Assembly: GCA_017451665.1 (NCBI GenBank)
Contig: JAFTNX010000252.1
Location: 1-5,302, forward strand
Direction of reading: 5' to 3'
Origin: Oscillospiraceae bacterium
GTDB lineage: Bacteria > Bacillota > Clostridia > Oscillospirales > Ruminococcaceae
DNA: 5,302 nt
Below the pieces are notes generated by a model. That model saw nothing but the letters and a program-made list of their open reading frames with translations, ran no database searches and was not told the origin of the DNA. Shown piece after piece: positions 1-5,113 of this stretch; position 1 is the first letter of the stretch, and each line of letters opens with the position of its first letter. Made by a program: the position numbers and the translations under genes.

Positions 1-400
1 AGTTATAAATTCCGTCAGCTATGAGGTTTACTCCGTTAAAATCTTCGGCATTCCCACCACAAGCCTCAACCACAAGTGCAATTCTATGCCACTCGGTAGC
101 CTTTGTTCTGTGAAGTTTATTTTCCGTCTGGTATTTTTCATTCACATAAACGGAAACCGCGTCAAGATATTTATCATATTCCCCGTCAACGTCATTTGTT
201 TTTAACGCTAAAACATACCAGTCGGAAGCCGTTGTGCCTGCGCCTGACAAAAAATCTTCGCCAAAAACAACCTTTTCATTTTCTTTTTCAAAAAGGCTGT
301 CTATCGTATTGGAAGCTTCTTTATCCAAGCCAAGTGCAGTTACACCTGACGACAAAGCAAATGCCAGCGTAACAAAAATACTTACTAATTTTTTTATCAC
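1..400 (-). CDS. Exported protein, N-terminal part, with terpenoid-cyclase-like (alpha/alpha toroid) repeats; runs off the window
   Basis: The frame reads open from a GTG at 400-398 to the window edge, giving 133 residues with no stop; the C-terminus is missing. There is no ATG anywhere in this stretch, and the GTG has an AGAGGA ribosome site at 410-415 with 9 bases between, so the GTG start is well supported. The first 22 residues form a classical signal peptide: two lysines at 3-4, a hydrophobic core from Leu5 to about Ala15, and a likely cleavage site after Val-Thr-Ala22. From about residue 60 the motifs ASDWYVLAL, YVNEKYQ, KATEWHRIALVVEACGG and GVNLIADGIYN resemble, from memory, secreted clostridial proteins annotated as prenyltransferase/squalene-oxidase repeat proteins. 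That name describes a fold, not a proven enzyme activity, so the ligand is unknown. It overlaps the pncB stop by four bases (GTGA), which indicates translational coupling. The coding region is certain; the family assignment is moderate. Confidence 0.7.
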   Translation of the reverse strand, partial: MIKKLVSIFVTLAFALSSGVTALGLDKEASNTIDSLFEKENEKVVFGEDFLSGAGTTASDWYVLALKTNDVDGEYDKYLDAVSVYVNEKYQTENKLHRTKATEWHRIALVVEACGGNAEDFNGVNLIADGIYN

Positions 401-1830
401 TTTTTATGTTCCTCTAACATATTATTTTTAAGTTTCCACAGCTTTTGTGAAAGGTCAACATAATAGCTATGTGGGTTTTCAAAACGCTTTACCTCATCCC
501 AGAGGGTATCAATCTGCTCAAGGCAGTATTCTCTAACTTCGCTTATTGGTGGGCAGTCATAAACCTGTTCGCCATTTATGAAAATAGGTTTGAGAAGTTC
601 CTTTGCAGTAAAATCGGTAATGGTTTTAGACTTCCACACGTTATACTGGTCAAAGATTTTAAGAGGCTTTGTATCGTCGATTGTTTCGTCGTGAATACAA
701 ATCTGGTCAGCGATAGCCTTTCCTGTTTTGTTATCAAAAAGTCTGTAAACCTTTTTAAAATGTGGGTTTGTAATCTTACCGACATTTTCGCTGATTTTGA
801 TTTTCGGAATGATTTCTCCGTTATTTTCAACTGCAACAAGCTTATAGACACCACCAAAAACAGGATTACTCTTTGCAGTTATAAGTCTTTCACCCACGCC
901 GAAGGTATCGATTTTTGCACCCTGAAGCATAAGGTCACGGATAATATATTCGTCAAGAGAATTTGACGCTGTAATTTTACAGCAGGAAAGCCCTGCCTCG
1001 TCAAGCATTTTTCTTGCCTTTTTAGAAAGGTATGAAATATCCCCTGAATCAAGTCTTACAGCAAAATTTGTAATTCCCTTTGGAAGTAAAATCTCCTTAA
1101 ACACCTTGATAGCGTTTGGAATACCACTTCCAAGAGTGTCGTAGGTATCAACAAGAAGTGTTGTGCTTTCTGGATAGATTTCGCAGTAGGTTTTAAATGC
1201 CTCGTATTCGCTGTCAAACATCTGCACCCACGAATGAGCCATTGTGCCACCGGCAGGAACATCATAAAGCTTGTCTGTAAGTGTGCAGGCTGTTCCGTGA
1301 CAGCCACCGATATACGCTGCTCTTGCACCGATAACCGCACCATCAGCACCCTGCGCACGTCTTGAGCCAAATTCCAGAACAGTTCTTCCCTGAGCGGCTC
1401 TCACAATTCGGTTTGCCTTTGTTGCAATAAGCGACTGGTGGTTTACGCAAAGGAGGAGAAAAGTTTCGATAAGTTGGGCTTCAATAGCCTTTGCCTTAAC
1501 TGTAATAACAGGTTCATAAGGGAAAATAGGTGTTCCCTCAGGTACAGCATAAATATCTCCTGTAAACTTAAAATCAGCAAGATACTTTAAAAATTTCTCG
1601 TCAAAAATGCCCTTTTTACGCAAAAAATCTATATCTTCATCAGAGAATCTGAGATTTTTAATATAGTCGCAAAGCTGTTCAAGGCCTGCAAAAATAGCAA
1701 ACCCTCCCTCGTCAGGGACTTTTCTGAAAAACATATCAAAGTAAGTTGTATTTTCAGAAAAACCGTTTTTAAGATATCCGTTTGACATTGTAAGCTCATA
1801 AAAATCACAGAGAAGTGAATAGTTTTTCAT
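397..1830 (-). CDS. pncB: Nicotinate phosphoribosyltransferase
   Basis: This enzyme of the NAD salvage (Preiss-Handler) pathway joins nicotinate to PRPP to give nicotinate mononucleotide, driven by ATP hydrolysis, in the cytoplasm. The product is 477 residues, a normal length for the longer Gram-positive type. Visible family landmarks are the N-terminal LLCDFYELTMSNGY (6-19), the EFGSRRAQG block (153-161), the GTMAHSWVQMF block with His199, the expected phosphorylated histidine, the LLVDTYDTLGSG segment (225-235), RLDSGD (259-264) of the PRPP/phosphate-binding region, and FGVGERLITAKSNPVFGGVYK (310-330). An in-frame ATG at 1851 would add seven residues (MWFWRFF) but has no ribosome site and sits only about ten bases from the predicted transcript start. 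The ATG at 1830 has GGAGG six bases upstream and begins with the family-typical MKNYSLLCDFYELT. It has its own promoter and shares a GTGA overlap with the next gene. No NiaR-like operator was evident. Confidence 0.95.
   Translation of the reverse strand: MKNYSLLCDFYELTMSNGYLKNGFSENTTYFDMFFRKVPDEGGFAIFAGLEQLCDYIKNLRFSDEDIDFLRKKGIFDEKFLKYLADFKFTGDIYAVPEGTPIFPYEPVITVKAKAIEAQLIETFLLLCVNHQSLIATKANRIVRAAQGRTVLEFGSRRAQGADGAVIGARAAYIGGCHGTACTLTDKLYDVPAGGTMAHSWVQMFDSEYEAFKTYCEIYPESTTLLVDTYDTLGSGIPNAIKVFKEILLPKGITNFAVRLDSGDISYLSKKARKMLDEAGLSCCKITASNSLDEYIIRDLMLQGAKIDTFGVGERLITAKSNPVFGGVYKLVAVENNGEIIPKIKISENVGKITNPHFKKVYRLFDNKTGKAIADQICIHDETIDDTKPLKIFDQYNVWKSKTITDFTAKELLKPIFINGEQVYDCPPISEVREYCLEQIDTLWDEVKRFENPHSYYVDLSQKLWKLKNNMLEEHKK
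410..415 (-). promoter_or_regulatory. Ribosome binding site inside the pncB 3' end, deciding the GTG start at 400
   Basis: AGAGGA on the minus strand lies 9 bases ahead of the GTG and within the last codons of pncB. It supports a start at 400 despite the non-ATG codon, and shows that ribosomes finishing pncB meet a start signal for the exported protein at once. Confidence 0.6.
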
Positions 1831-1836
1831 AAAAAA

Positions 1837-1841
1837 CCTCC
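1837..1841 (-). promoter_or_regulatory. Ribosome binding site of pncB, deciding the start at 1830
   Basis: GGAGG on the minus strand with a 6-base spacer to the ATG at 1830. It lies downstream of the alternative in-frame ATG at 1851, so it can only serve the 1830 start. Confidence 0.85.
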
Positions 1842-1866
1842 AAAACCACATAATAACTCAATTTAT

Positions 1867-1895
1867 ATTGTACCACAAAACACTATTTTTTGCAA
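1867..1895 (-). promoter_or_regulatory. Sigma-A type promoter of pncB
   Basis: On the minus strand the -35 TTGCAA (1895-1890) and the -10 TACAAT (1872-1867) are separated by exactly 17 bases. A TG one base ahead of the -10 makes it an extended -10. The predicted transcript start is near 1860, giving a leader of about 30 bases with no room for a riboswitch. The -35 begins only a few bases after the U-tract of the obg terminator. Confidence 0.75.
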
Positions 1896-1928
1896 TAAAA
1901 AAGAGGAAAACCAAAAAGTTTTCCTCTT
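1896..1928 (-). terminator. Rho-independent terminator after obg
   Basis: On the minus strand AAGAGGAAAAC (1928-1918) and GTTTTCCTCTT (1911-1901) form a perfect 11-bp stem with a 6-base loop. It is followed by a U-run (six T from 1902 to 1897), then ATTG. It begins five bases after the obg stop codon and separates obg from pncB. Because the loop side is A-rich on the plus strand and no plus-strand gene ends here, the minus direction is the relevant one. Confidence 0.85.
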
Positions 1929-1932
1929 AGTA

Positions 1933-3210
1933 TTAAAACACAAATTCAAATTCAAAATCAAGAATTGAAACTGTATCCCCTTCCTGGATACCCATTTCAA
2001 CAAGCTTATCAATAATACCTGTATTTCTAAGCACTCTCTGGAAATACTGAAGGCTTTCATAGTCCTCCATATTAACGCTTCTGAGAACATCCCACAGCCA
2101 GTCAGCGTCAACAAAGTAAACGCCTTCCTCAACAGTAACCTCAAAGCTTCTGTCTGAAAGGATTTTTTCGTCAATTTCAGCCTGCGAATAAGGCTGTGCC
2201 TCAAATCTCTTAACTGGTGGCAGGTCAGCAAGTGCCTTACCCACTGCAAGTGCAAGTTCCTTTGTTCCCTGAGTTGTAGCTGCTGAAATTTCAAAGAAAG
2301 GAAGTCCCTTATCCTCGATATATTTTCTAAGTTCCAGAAGCTGTTCTTCTGTTGCCATATCGCACTTATTAGCAGCAACTATCATTGGTGCACAAGCAAG
2401 TTCTTCGCTGAAATTAGCAAGCTCCTTATTGATAATTTCAAAGTCATCAATAGGGTTTCTTCCCTCAATACCTGAAGCATCAACAACGTGAACAATAAGT
2501 CGGCATCTTTCAACGTGTCTTAAAAACTCGTGTCCAAGTCCCACGCCGTCGCTTGCGCCCTCGATAAGTCCAGGAATATCAGCCATTACATAGGATTTTT
2601 CAGCGTCAACCTTAACCACTCCAAGAACAGGAGTAAGGGTTGTAAAATGATAGTTTGCAATCTTTGGTTTTGCAGCAGAAACTACTGAAATAAGTGTAGA
2701 TTTACCTACATTAGGAAATCCCACAAGTCCCACGTCAGCGATAAGCTTAAGTTCAAGCACAAGGTTGAATTCCTCGCCCTTGAATCCCGGTTTAGCAAAC
2801 TTTGGAATCTGTCTTGTAGGAGTAGCAAAATGGGCATTTCCCCTACCGCCCTTACCACCATGAGCAATAATTACAGGTTCATAGTCTGAAAGGTCAGCAA
2901 GAATTCTCCCAGTTTCAGCTTCTCTTACAACTGTACCCTTAGGCACTTTTACAACAAGGTCCTCTGCGCCTCTTCCGGAAGAATTTTTAGAAGAGCCATT
3001 CTGTCCTTTTTCAGCAACGTATTTTCTCTTATATCTGAAGTCAATGAGGTTTGACATATTATCGTCAACCACAAAAACAACGTCGCCACCTTTTCCACCG
3101 TCGCCACCGTCAGGTCCACCTGAAGCTATATATTTTTCTCTATGAAAGGAAACGGCACCGTCGCCACCGTCGCCAGCTTTTACATATATTTTCGCTTCAT
3201 CAACAAACAT
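1933..3210 (-). CDS. obg: Obg family GTPase, 50S ribosome assembly factor
   Basis: This is the essential GTPase (also called CgtA/ObgE) that binds the 50S subunit late in its assembly and links it to nucleotide (GTP/ppGpp) status. The 425-residue product shows the full three-domain layout. The glycine-rich Obg fold (about 1-158) has YVKAGDGGDG and GGPDGGDGGKGGD. The G domain (about 159-330) has G1 GFPNVGKS (164-171), switch I threonines around 190-193, G3 DIPG (211-214), G4 NKCD (281-284) and G5 SAAT (309-312). The C-terminal OCT domain found in Gram-positive Obg (about 345-425) ends in DFEFEFVF. An in-frame ATG at 3249 would add 13 residues translated from the inverted-repeat element. The start at 3210 gives the family-typical MFVDEAKI and has GGAG seven bases upstream. 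It follows rpmA as in many Firmicutes, but behind a terminator, so it probably has partly separate transcription. Confidence 0.97.
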   Translation of the reverse strand: MFVDEAKIYVKAGDGGDGAVSFHREKYIASGGPDGGDGGKGGDVVFVVDDNMSNLIDFRYKRKYVAEKGQNGSSKNSSGRGAEDLVVKVPKGTVVREAETGRILADLSDYEPVIIAHGGKGGRGNAHFATPTRQIPKFAKPGFKGEEFNLVLELKLIADVGLVGFPNVGKSTLISVVSAAKPKIANYHFTTLTPVLGVVKVDAEKSYVMADIPGLIEGASDGVGLGHEFLRHVERCRLIVHVVDASGIEGRNPIDDFEIINKELANFSEELACAPMIVAANKCDMATEEQLLELRKYIEDKGLPFFEISAATTQGTKELALAVGKALADLPPVKRFEAQPYSQAEIDEKILSDRSFEVTVEEGVYFVDADWLWDVLRSVNMEDYESLQYFQRVLRNTGIIDKLVEMGIQEGDTVSILDFEFEFVF

Positions 3211-3217
3211 AGTTTCA

Positions 3218-3221
3218 CTCC
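3218..3221 (-). promoter_or_regulatory. Ribosome binding site of obg, deciding the start at 3210
   Basis: GGAG on the minus strand with a 7-base spacer to the ATG at 3210. It lies only five bases from the end of the inverted-repeat element, which excludes the upstream in-frame ATG at 3249 as the real start. Confidence 0.7.
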
Positions 3222-3226
3222 GTTCC

Positions 3227-3332
3227 AATTGACAATTGAAAGTAGACAATTCAATTTCACATTCAACTAATATTCAAATCGTCAGCGAAGCTGACACCTT
3301 AATTGTCAATTGTCCATTGTCAATTGTCAATT
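3227..3332. repeat. 106-bp inverted-repeat (MITE-like) element made of TTGACAA heptamers
   Basis: The left arm (3227-3256) and right arm (3301-3332) are inverted copies. The outer 12 bases match perfectly (AATTGACAATTG against CAATTGTCAATT), and the inner part pairs with a few mismatches and a 2-base bulge. Read on the minus strand, the right arm is TTGACAA, TTGACAA, TGGACAA, TTGACAA in a strict 7-base period; the left arm, read on the plus strand, is a decayed version of the same. The 44-base centre holds a 6-bp hairpin GTCAGC-GAA-GCTGAC (3281-3295). No open reading frame and no clear target-site duplication are seen. It fills almost all the space between the rpmA terminator and the obg ribosome site. 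Similar arrays recur, to my memory, in gut Clostridia, but copy number in this genome cannot be seen here. Confidence 0.75.
3302..3330 (-). promoter_or_regulatory. Possible obg promoter formed by the heptamer repeat
   Basis: On the minus strand a perfect -35 TTGACA (3330-3325) is followed after exactly 17 bases by GACAAT (3307-3302), which matches the -10 consensus at four of six positions. It lies just downstream of the rpmA terminator and would give obg a leader of about 85 bases. The match follows from the 7-base repeat itself, so it may be coincidental. Confidence 0.3.
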
Positions 3333-3338
3333 AAAATT

Positions 3339-3367
3339 AAAACCCCAAGTTCTGCACTCAGGGTTTT
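3339..3367 (-). terminator. Terminator or partial attenuator between rpmA and obg
   Basis: The minus-strand RNA forms a continuous 12-bp stem, AAAACCCUGAGU (3367-3356) with ACUUGGGGUUUU (3350-3339), including two adjacent G-U pairs and a 5-base loop (GCAGA). The following tract is AAUUUUAAUU, so the U-run is interrupted and some read-through into obg is plausible. It starts eight bases after the rpmA stop codon. The G-U pairs become C-A and A-C mismatches on the plus strand, so only the minus direction folds well. Confidence 0.75.
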
Positions 3368-3375
3368 GTGTCTTA

Positions 3376-3660
3376 TTAAGCTTCCTTAGCGTAAACAGAA
3401 ACTTTCTTTCTGTCTCTGCCGTATCTTTCAAACTTTACAACACCGTCGATTGTAGCGAAAAGTGTATCGTCTGAACCCTTTCCTACATTGTTACCTGGGT
3501 GAATGTGAGTTCCTCTCTGTTTAACAAGAATGTTACCAGCGAGTACGAACTGTCCGTCAGCTCTCTTAACTCCGAGTCTCTTAGCCTCTGAGTCACGTCC
3601 GTTCTTTGTAGAACCCATACCTTTTTTATGAGCAAAGAACTGCATACTGATTCTAATCAT
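3376..3660 (-). CDS. rpmA: 50S ribosomal protein L27 with cleavable N-terminal extension
   Basis: L27 sits in the large subunit with its N-terminal tail reaching the peptidyl-transferase centre. The 94-residue product carries the signature GNILVKQRGTHIHPG (42-56) and the typical GSDDTLFATIDGVVKFERYGRDRKKVSVY end. Its start MIRISMQFFAHKKG is the Firmicutes form, in which a short extension is removed between Phe9 and Ala10 by the Prp protease; that cleavage is family knowledge, while the QFF-A-x-KK site is visible here. The ATG at 3660 is fixed by GGAGGTG seven bases upstream (3668-3674), the strongest ribosome site in the window. It lies 35 bases behind prp in the same operon and is followed by a terminator. 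Confidence 0.98.
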   Translation of the reverse strand: MIRISMQFFAHKKGMGSTKNGRDSEAKRLGVKRADGQFVLAGNILVKQRGTHIHPGNNVGKGSDDTLFATIDGVVKFERYGRDRKKVSVYAKEA

Positions 3661-3695
3661 TATATTACACCTCCGTAATAAATCTTGTTTTTGTG

Positions 3696-4016
3696 CTACT
3701 TAAGCACATCCATTACTTTAATGCACTGTGGATAATCTTCACTCAGACAAATCATATGAATCATAAATCCGAGAAGTATTTTATCCCCTTCACCCGTTTT
3801 ATCAGAAACGAGCTTGAGCATTATAGTGTTTTCGGCAACCTGTACTCTTGCGTCAAGCTTGAATACCTCTGTTACCGTGTTACAGGTGAGCATAGCAGCT
3901 GATGAAACCGATGCACAGACTATATCAAGTCCCATATCGTCAAATCCTGCATGTCCTGTAATTTCAAAGCCGAGAAGTTTATTCTCCCCGTTCTTATAGA
4001 ATTTTGCAATAATCAT
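3696..4016 (-). CDS. prp: Ribosomal-processing cysteine protease Prp (YsxB family)
   Basis: Prp removes the N-terminal extension of L27, an essential step in the Firmicutes where it has been studied. The 106-residue length is normal. The catalytic dyad lies where expected: His22 in TGHAGF and Cys34 in DIVCASVSSAA, matching the residue numbers known for the Staphylococcus aureus enzyme. The start codon is two bases after the rplU stop and there is no Shine-Dalgarno-like purine run in the 15 bases before it, so translation probably depends on ribosomes ending rplU (coupling). That contrasts with the very strong site of its substrate gene rpmA, 35 bases downstream, and fits a need for little protease and much L27. 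The rplU-prp-rpmA arrangement is the conserved one. Confidence 0.95.
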   Translation of the reverse strand: MIIAKFYKNGENKLLGFEITGHAGFDDMGLDIVCASVSSAAMLTCNTVTEVFKLDARVQVAENTIMLKLVSDKTGEGDKILLGFMIHMICLSEDYPQCIKVMDVLK

Positions 4017-4018
4017 TA

Positions 4019-4330
4019 TTATGCGTTGATTGCTTCGATTCTAACCTGTGTGTATGGCTGTCTGTGTCCCTGCTTCTTCTTTTCGCCCTTCTTTGGCTTG
4101 TAAGTGAAAACAGTGATTTTCTTAGCCTTGCCATTCTTGAGAACCTTAGCTGATACAGTAGCTCCTTCAACATATGGAGCGCCAACGCTGATAGCGTCGT
4201 CCTTGTTTACAGCGATAACCTTATCAAAAGTAACTGTTTCGTCAGCTTCTACGTTGAGCTTTTCAATGAAAACTACGTCGCCTTCGTTTACCTGATACTG
4301 CTTTCCGCCTGTTTCAATAATTGCGTACAT
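4019..4330 (-). CDS. rplU: 50S ribosomal protein L21
   Basis: L21 is a 23S-rRNA-binding protein of the large subunit. The 103-residue product begins MYAIIETGGKQYQV and carries the C-terminal L21 signature region from ITVFTYKPKKGEKKKQGHRQ (72-91) to TQVRIEAI, with the GHRQPYT core at 88-94. A longer in-frame reading begins at 4426 and would add 32 residues, but these are encoded by the structured leader and show no L21 homology. The ATG at 4330 has AGGTG nine bases upstream (4340-4344). It is the first gene of the rplU-prp-rpmA operon, driven by the promoter at 4438-4466, and probably controlled through its leader. Confidence 0.97.
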   Translation of the reverse strand: MYAIIETGGKQYQVNEGDVVFIEKLNVEADETVTFDKVIAVNKDDAISVGAPYVEGATVSAKVLKNGKAKKITVFTYKPKKGEKKKQGHRQPYTQVRIEAINA

Positions 4331-4431
4331 TCTTCGATGCACCTGCCTTTTCTTTAAAAACTCGCTGTCAGAGGCGTGAAATCCACGGAAATCCGTCATT
4401 TTCAACTTTATTCTGCCTGTACACATGCGGC
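4331..4431 (-). ncRNA. Probable L21 leader (ribosomal-protein autoregulatory 5' UTR)
   Basis: The predicted transcript start near 4431 leaves a leader of about 100 bases before rplU. GUGUAC near its 5' end (4424-4419) can pair with GUGCAU (4342-4337), which overlaps the 3' part of the ribosome site AGGUG (4344-4340). This would close the leader and could hide the ribosome site. AGGCAG occurs next to both arms, and an ACGG-AUUU-CCGU hairpin (4396-4385) lies between them. A leader family upstream of rplU is known in Firmicutes (Rfam L21 leader). I assign it from position, size and partial structure, not from a model search. Confidence 0.55.
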
Positions 4432-4437
4432 TTAATT

Positions 4438-4466
4438 ATTTTAACACAACTACTTATAAAAGTCAA
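4438..4466 (-). promoter_or_regulatory. Sigma-A type promoter of the rplU-prp-rpmA operon
   Basis: On the minus strand TTGACT (4466-4461) and TAAAAT (4443-4438) have a 17-base spacer, and a TG one base ahead of the -10 makes it an extended -10. This is close to consensus, as expected for ribosomal protein genes. The predicted start is near 4431, just upstream of the leader. Confidence 0.8.
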
Positions 4467-4516
4467 GAAGAATATTCCAAGCTGTATAAAATTTACAGAT
4501 TGTTTACATAATTTAA

Positions 4517-4538
4517 CCCCCTTCCATAAGAAAGGGGG
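4517..4538 (-). terminator. Hairpin terminator after the membrane protein gene, possibly bidirectional
   Basis: The minus-strand RNA forms a 9-bp stem, CCCCCUUUC (4538-4530) with GGAAGGGGG (4525-4517), with one U-G pair and a UUAU loop. It starts just after the membrane-protein stop codon and ends before the rplU promoter. The downstream tract on the minus strand is only UUAAAUUAU, whereas on the plus strand the hairpin is followed by a run of six T (4541-4546). On the plus strand the U-G pair becomes a C-A mismatch. Confidence 0.7.
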
Positions 4539-4544
4539 GATTTT

Positions 4545-5015
4545 TTAATAGAACCTATCTTCTTTTCTGTATTCGATAAACGAAAGAACAGCTGTCAGGC
4601 CCATACACAAGAGGCAGGCTATATAGCCCCATTTTGTTTTGATTACAATGAATTTCTCCACTTCCTCAAGCTTATAGAAGGACACAAAGGTCAGCCTGAA
4701 CACCACAAGCAGTATTGTTGCAGCCAGCGATGTGATTGTCGCAAGCAGGCTTGCGTGTTTAAGGAACAAAACAACAAGTGTAACTACGCCAAGTGCAAAT
4801 GCACCAATCAGCCAGTAGTTGTTTTTATAGTTGTCGTATTTTTCCATTTCTTCCATTCCTTCGAATGGTGAATCTTCAGCACTTCTTGAAATAAGCTGCA
4901 TTCCTGTGTATTCTTCTTCGATACCCATATCCGAACAAGACACCATAATAAATGGAGTGAAAAACAGCACAAGTGCCAACAAAACAGTAAGTTTTGCGAT
5001 AGATGTGAATCTCAT
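4545..5015 (-). CDS. Unrecognised integral membrane protein, probably four membrane segments
   Basis: I do not recognise this 156-residue protein as a named family. Hydrophobic segments lie at about 7-27, 68-86, 88-112 and 129-147. Segment one ends in TPFIMVSC (20-27) and is followed by an acidic loop (28-66, rich in Glu/Asp: GIEEEYTG, FEGMEEMEKYD) that probably faces outside. The arrangement of a first helix ending in PF-x-x-VSC followed by a short soluble stretch recalls, from memory, uncharacterised small membrane proteins of several phyla. MVSC27 also resembles a weak lipobox with Met at -3, so a lipoprotein is an alternative, but three later helices argue against a simple one. The ATG at 5015 has AAGGGG eight bases upstream. 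It has its own promoter and terminator, so it is a single-gene unit between radA and rplU. Function is unknown. Confidence 0.8.
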   Translation of the reverse strand: MRFTSIAKLTVLLALVLFFTPFIMVSCSDMGIEEEYTGMQLISRSAEDSPFEGMEEMEKYDNYKNNYWLIGAFALGVVTLVVLFLKHASLLATITSLAATILLVVFRLTFVSFYKLEEVEKFIVIKTKWGYIACLLCMGLTAVLSFIEYRKEDRFY

Positions 5016-5041
5016 TTTTTATTCCCCTTATAATTTATTTA

Positions 5042-5074
5042 AACTGCTCTGATAAAATATTATCCGAAACAGTT
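5042..5074 (-). promoter_or_regulatory. Stem-loop at the 5' end of the membrane-protein transcript
   Basis: On the minus strand AACTG (5074-5070) pairs with CAGTT (5046-5042), and inside it GATAA (5064-5060) pairs with TTATC (5055-5051) around a TATT loop, with an internal loop between the stems. The structure begins at the predicted transcript start, so it could protect the 5' end. It could instead be a weak radA terminator, but the bases after it are TAAATAAATTAT rather than a U-run. Confidence 0.45.
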
Positions 5075-5081
5075 CAAAATA

Positions 5082-5110
5082 AATATACCATTTATTCTTA
5101 TATTTGTCAA
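5082..5110 (-). promoter_or_regulatory. Sigma-A type promoter of the membrane-protein gene
   Basis: On the minus strand a perfect -35 TTGACA (5110-5105) and -10 TATATT (5087-5082) have a 17-base spacer, with TGG immediately before the -10 (extended -10). The -35 starts four bases after the radA stop codon. The predicted start is near 5075, giving a leader of about 60 bases. Confidence 0.8.
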
Positions 5111-5113
5111 GTG

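Noticed and set aside
469..966. Plus-strand reading frame of 165 codons inside pncB
   Set aside because: It is an antisense shadow of a well-supported conserved enzyme.
1831..1851. Seven-residue N-terminal extension of pncB (MWFWRFF)
   Set aside because: The ATG at 1851 has no ribosome site and is about ten bases from the predicted transcript start, while the ATG at 1830 has GGAGG at ideal spacing and matches the family N-terminus.
1852..1895. NiaR-type operator or NAD riboswitch ahead of pncB
   Set aside because: The leader is only about 30 bases and I see no convincing dyad of the NiaR type.
1863..2378. Minus-strand reading frame of 171 codons in another frame of obg
   Set aside because: It runs through the obg G4 motif region and the terminator, has a low-complexity Leu/Arg-rich product, and no start signals.
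3211..3249. Thirteen-residue N-terminal extension of obg
   Set aside because: It is mostly translated from the inverted-repeat element; Obg proteins begin at MFVDEAKI-like sequence, and the GGAG site serves 3210.
3227..3332. CRISPR-like array
   Set aside because: The repeat unit is only 7 bases with no spacers, and the two arrays are inverted to each other.
4331..4426. Thirty-two-residue N-terminal extension of rplU
   Set aside because: It lies in the structured leader, begins within a few bases of the predicted transcript start, and L21 starts at MYAIIETGGKQY.
4321..4548. Plus-strand reading frame of 75 codons across the rplU leader
   Set aside because: It overlaps the minus-strand promoter, leader and terminator, has no ribosome site, and its protein looks like no coding sequence.
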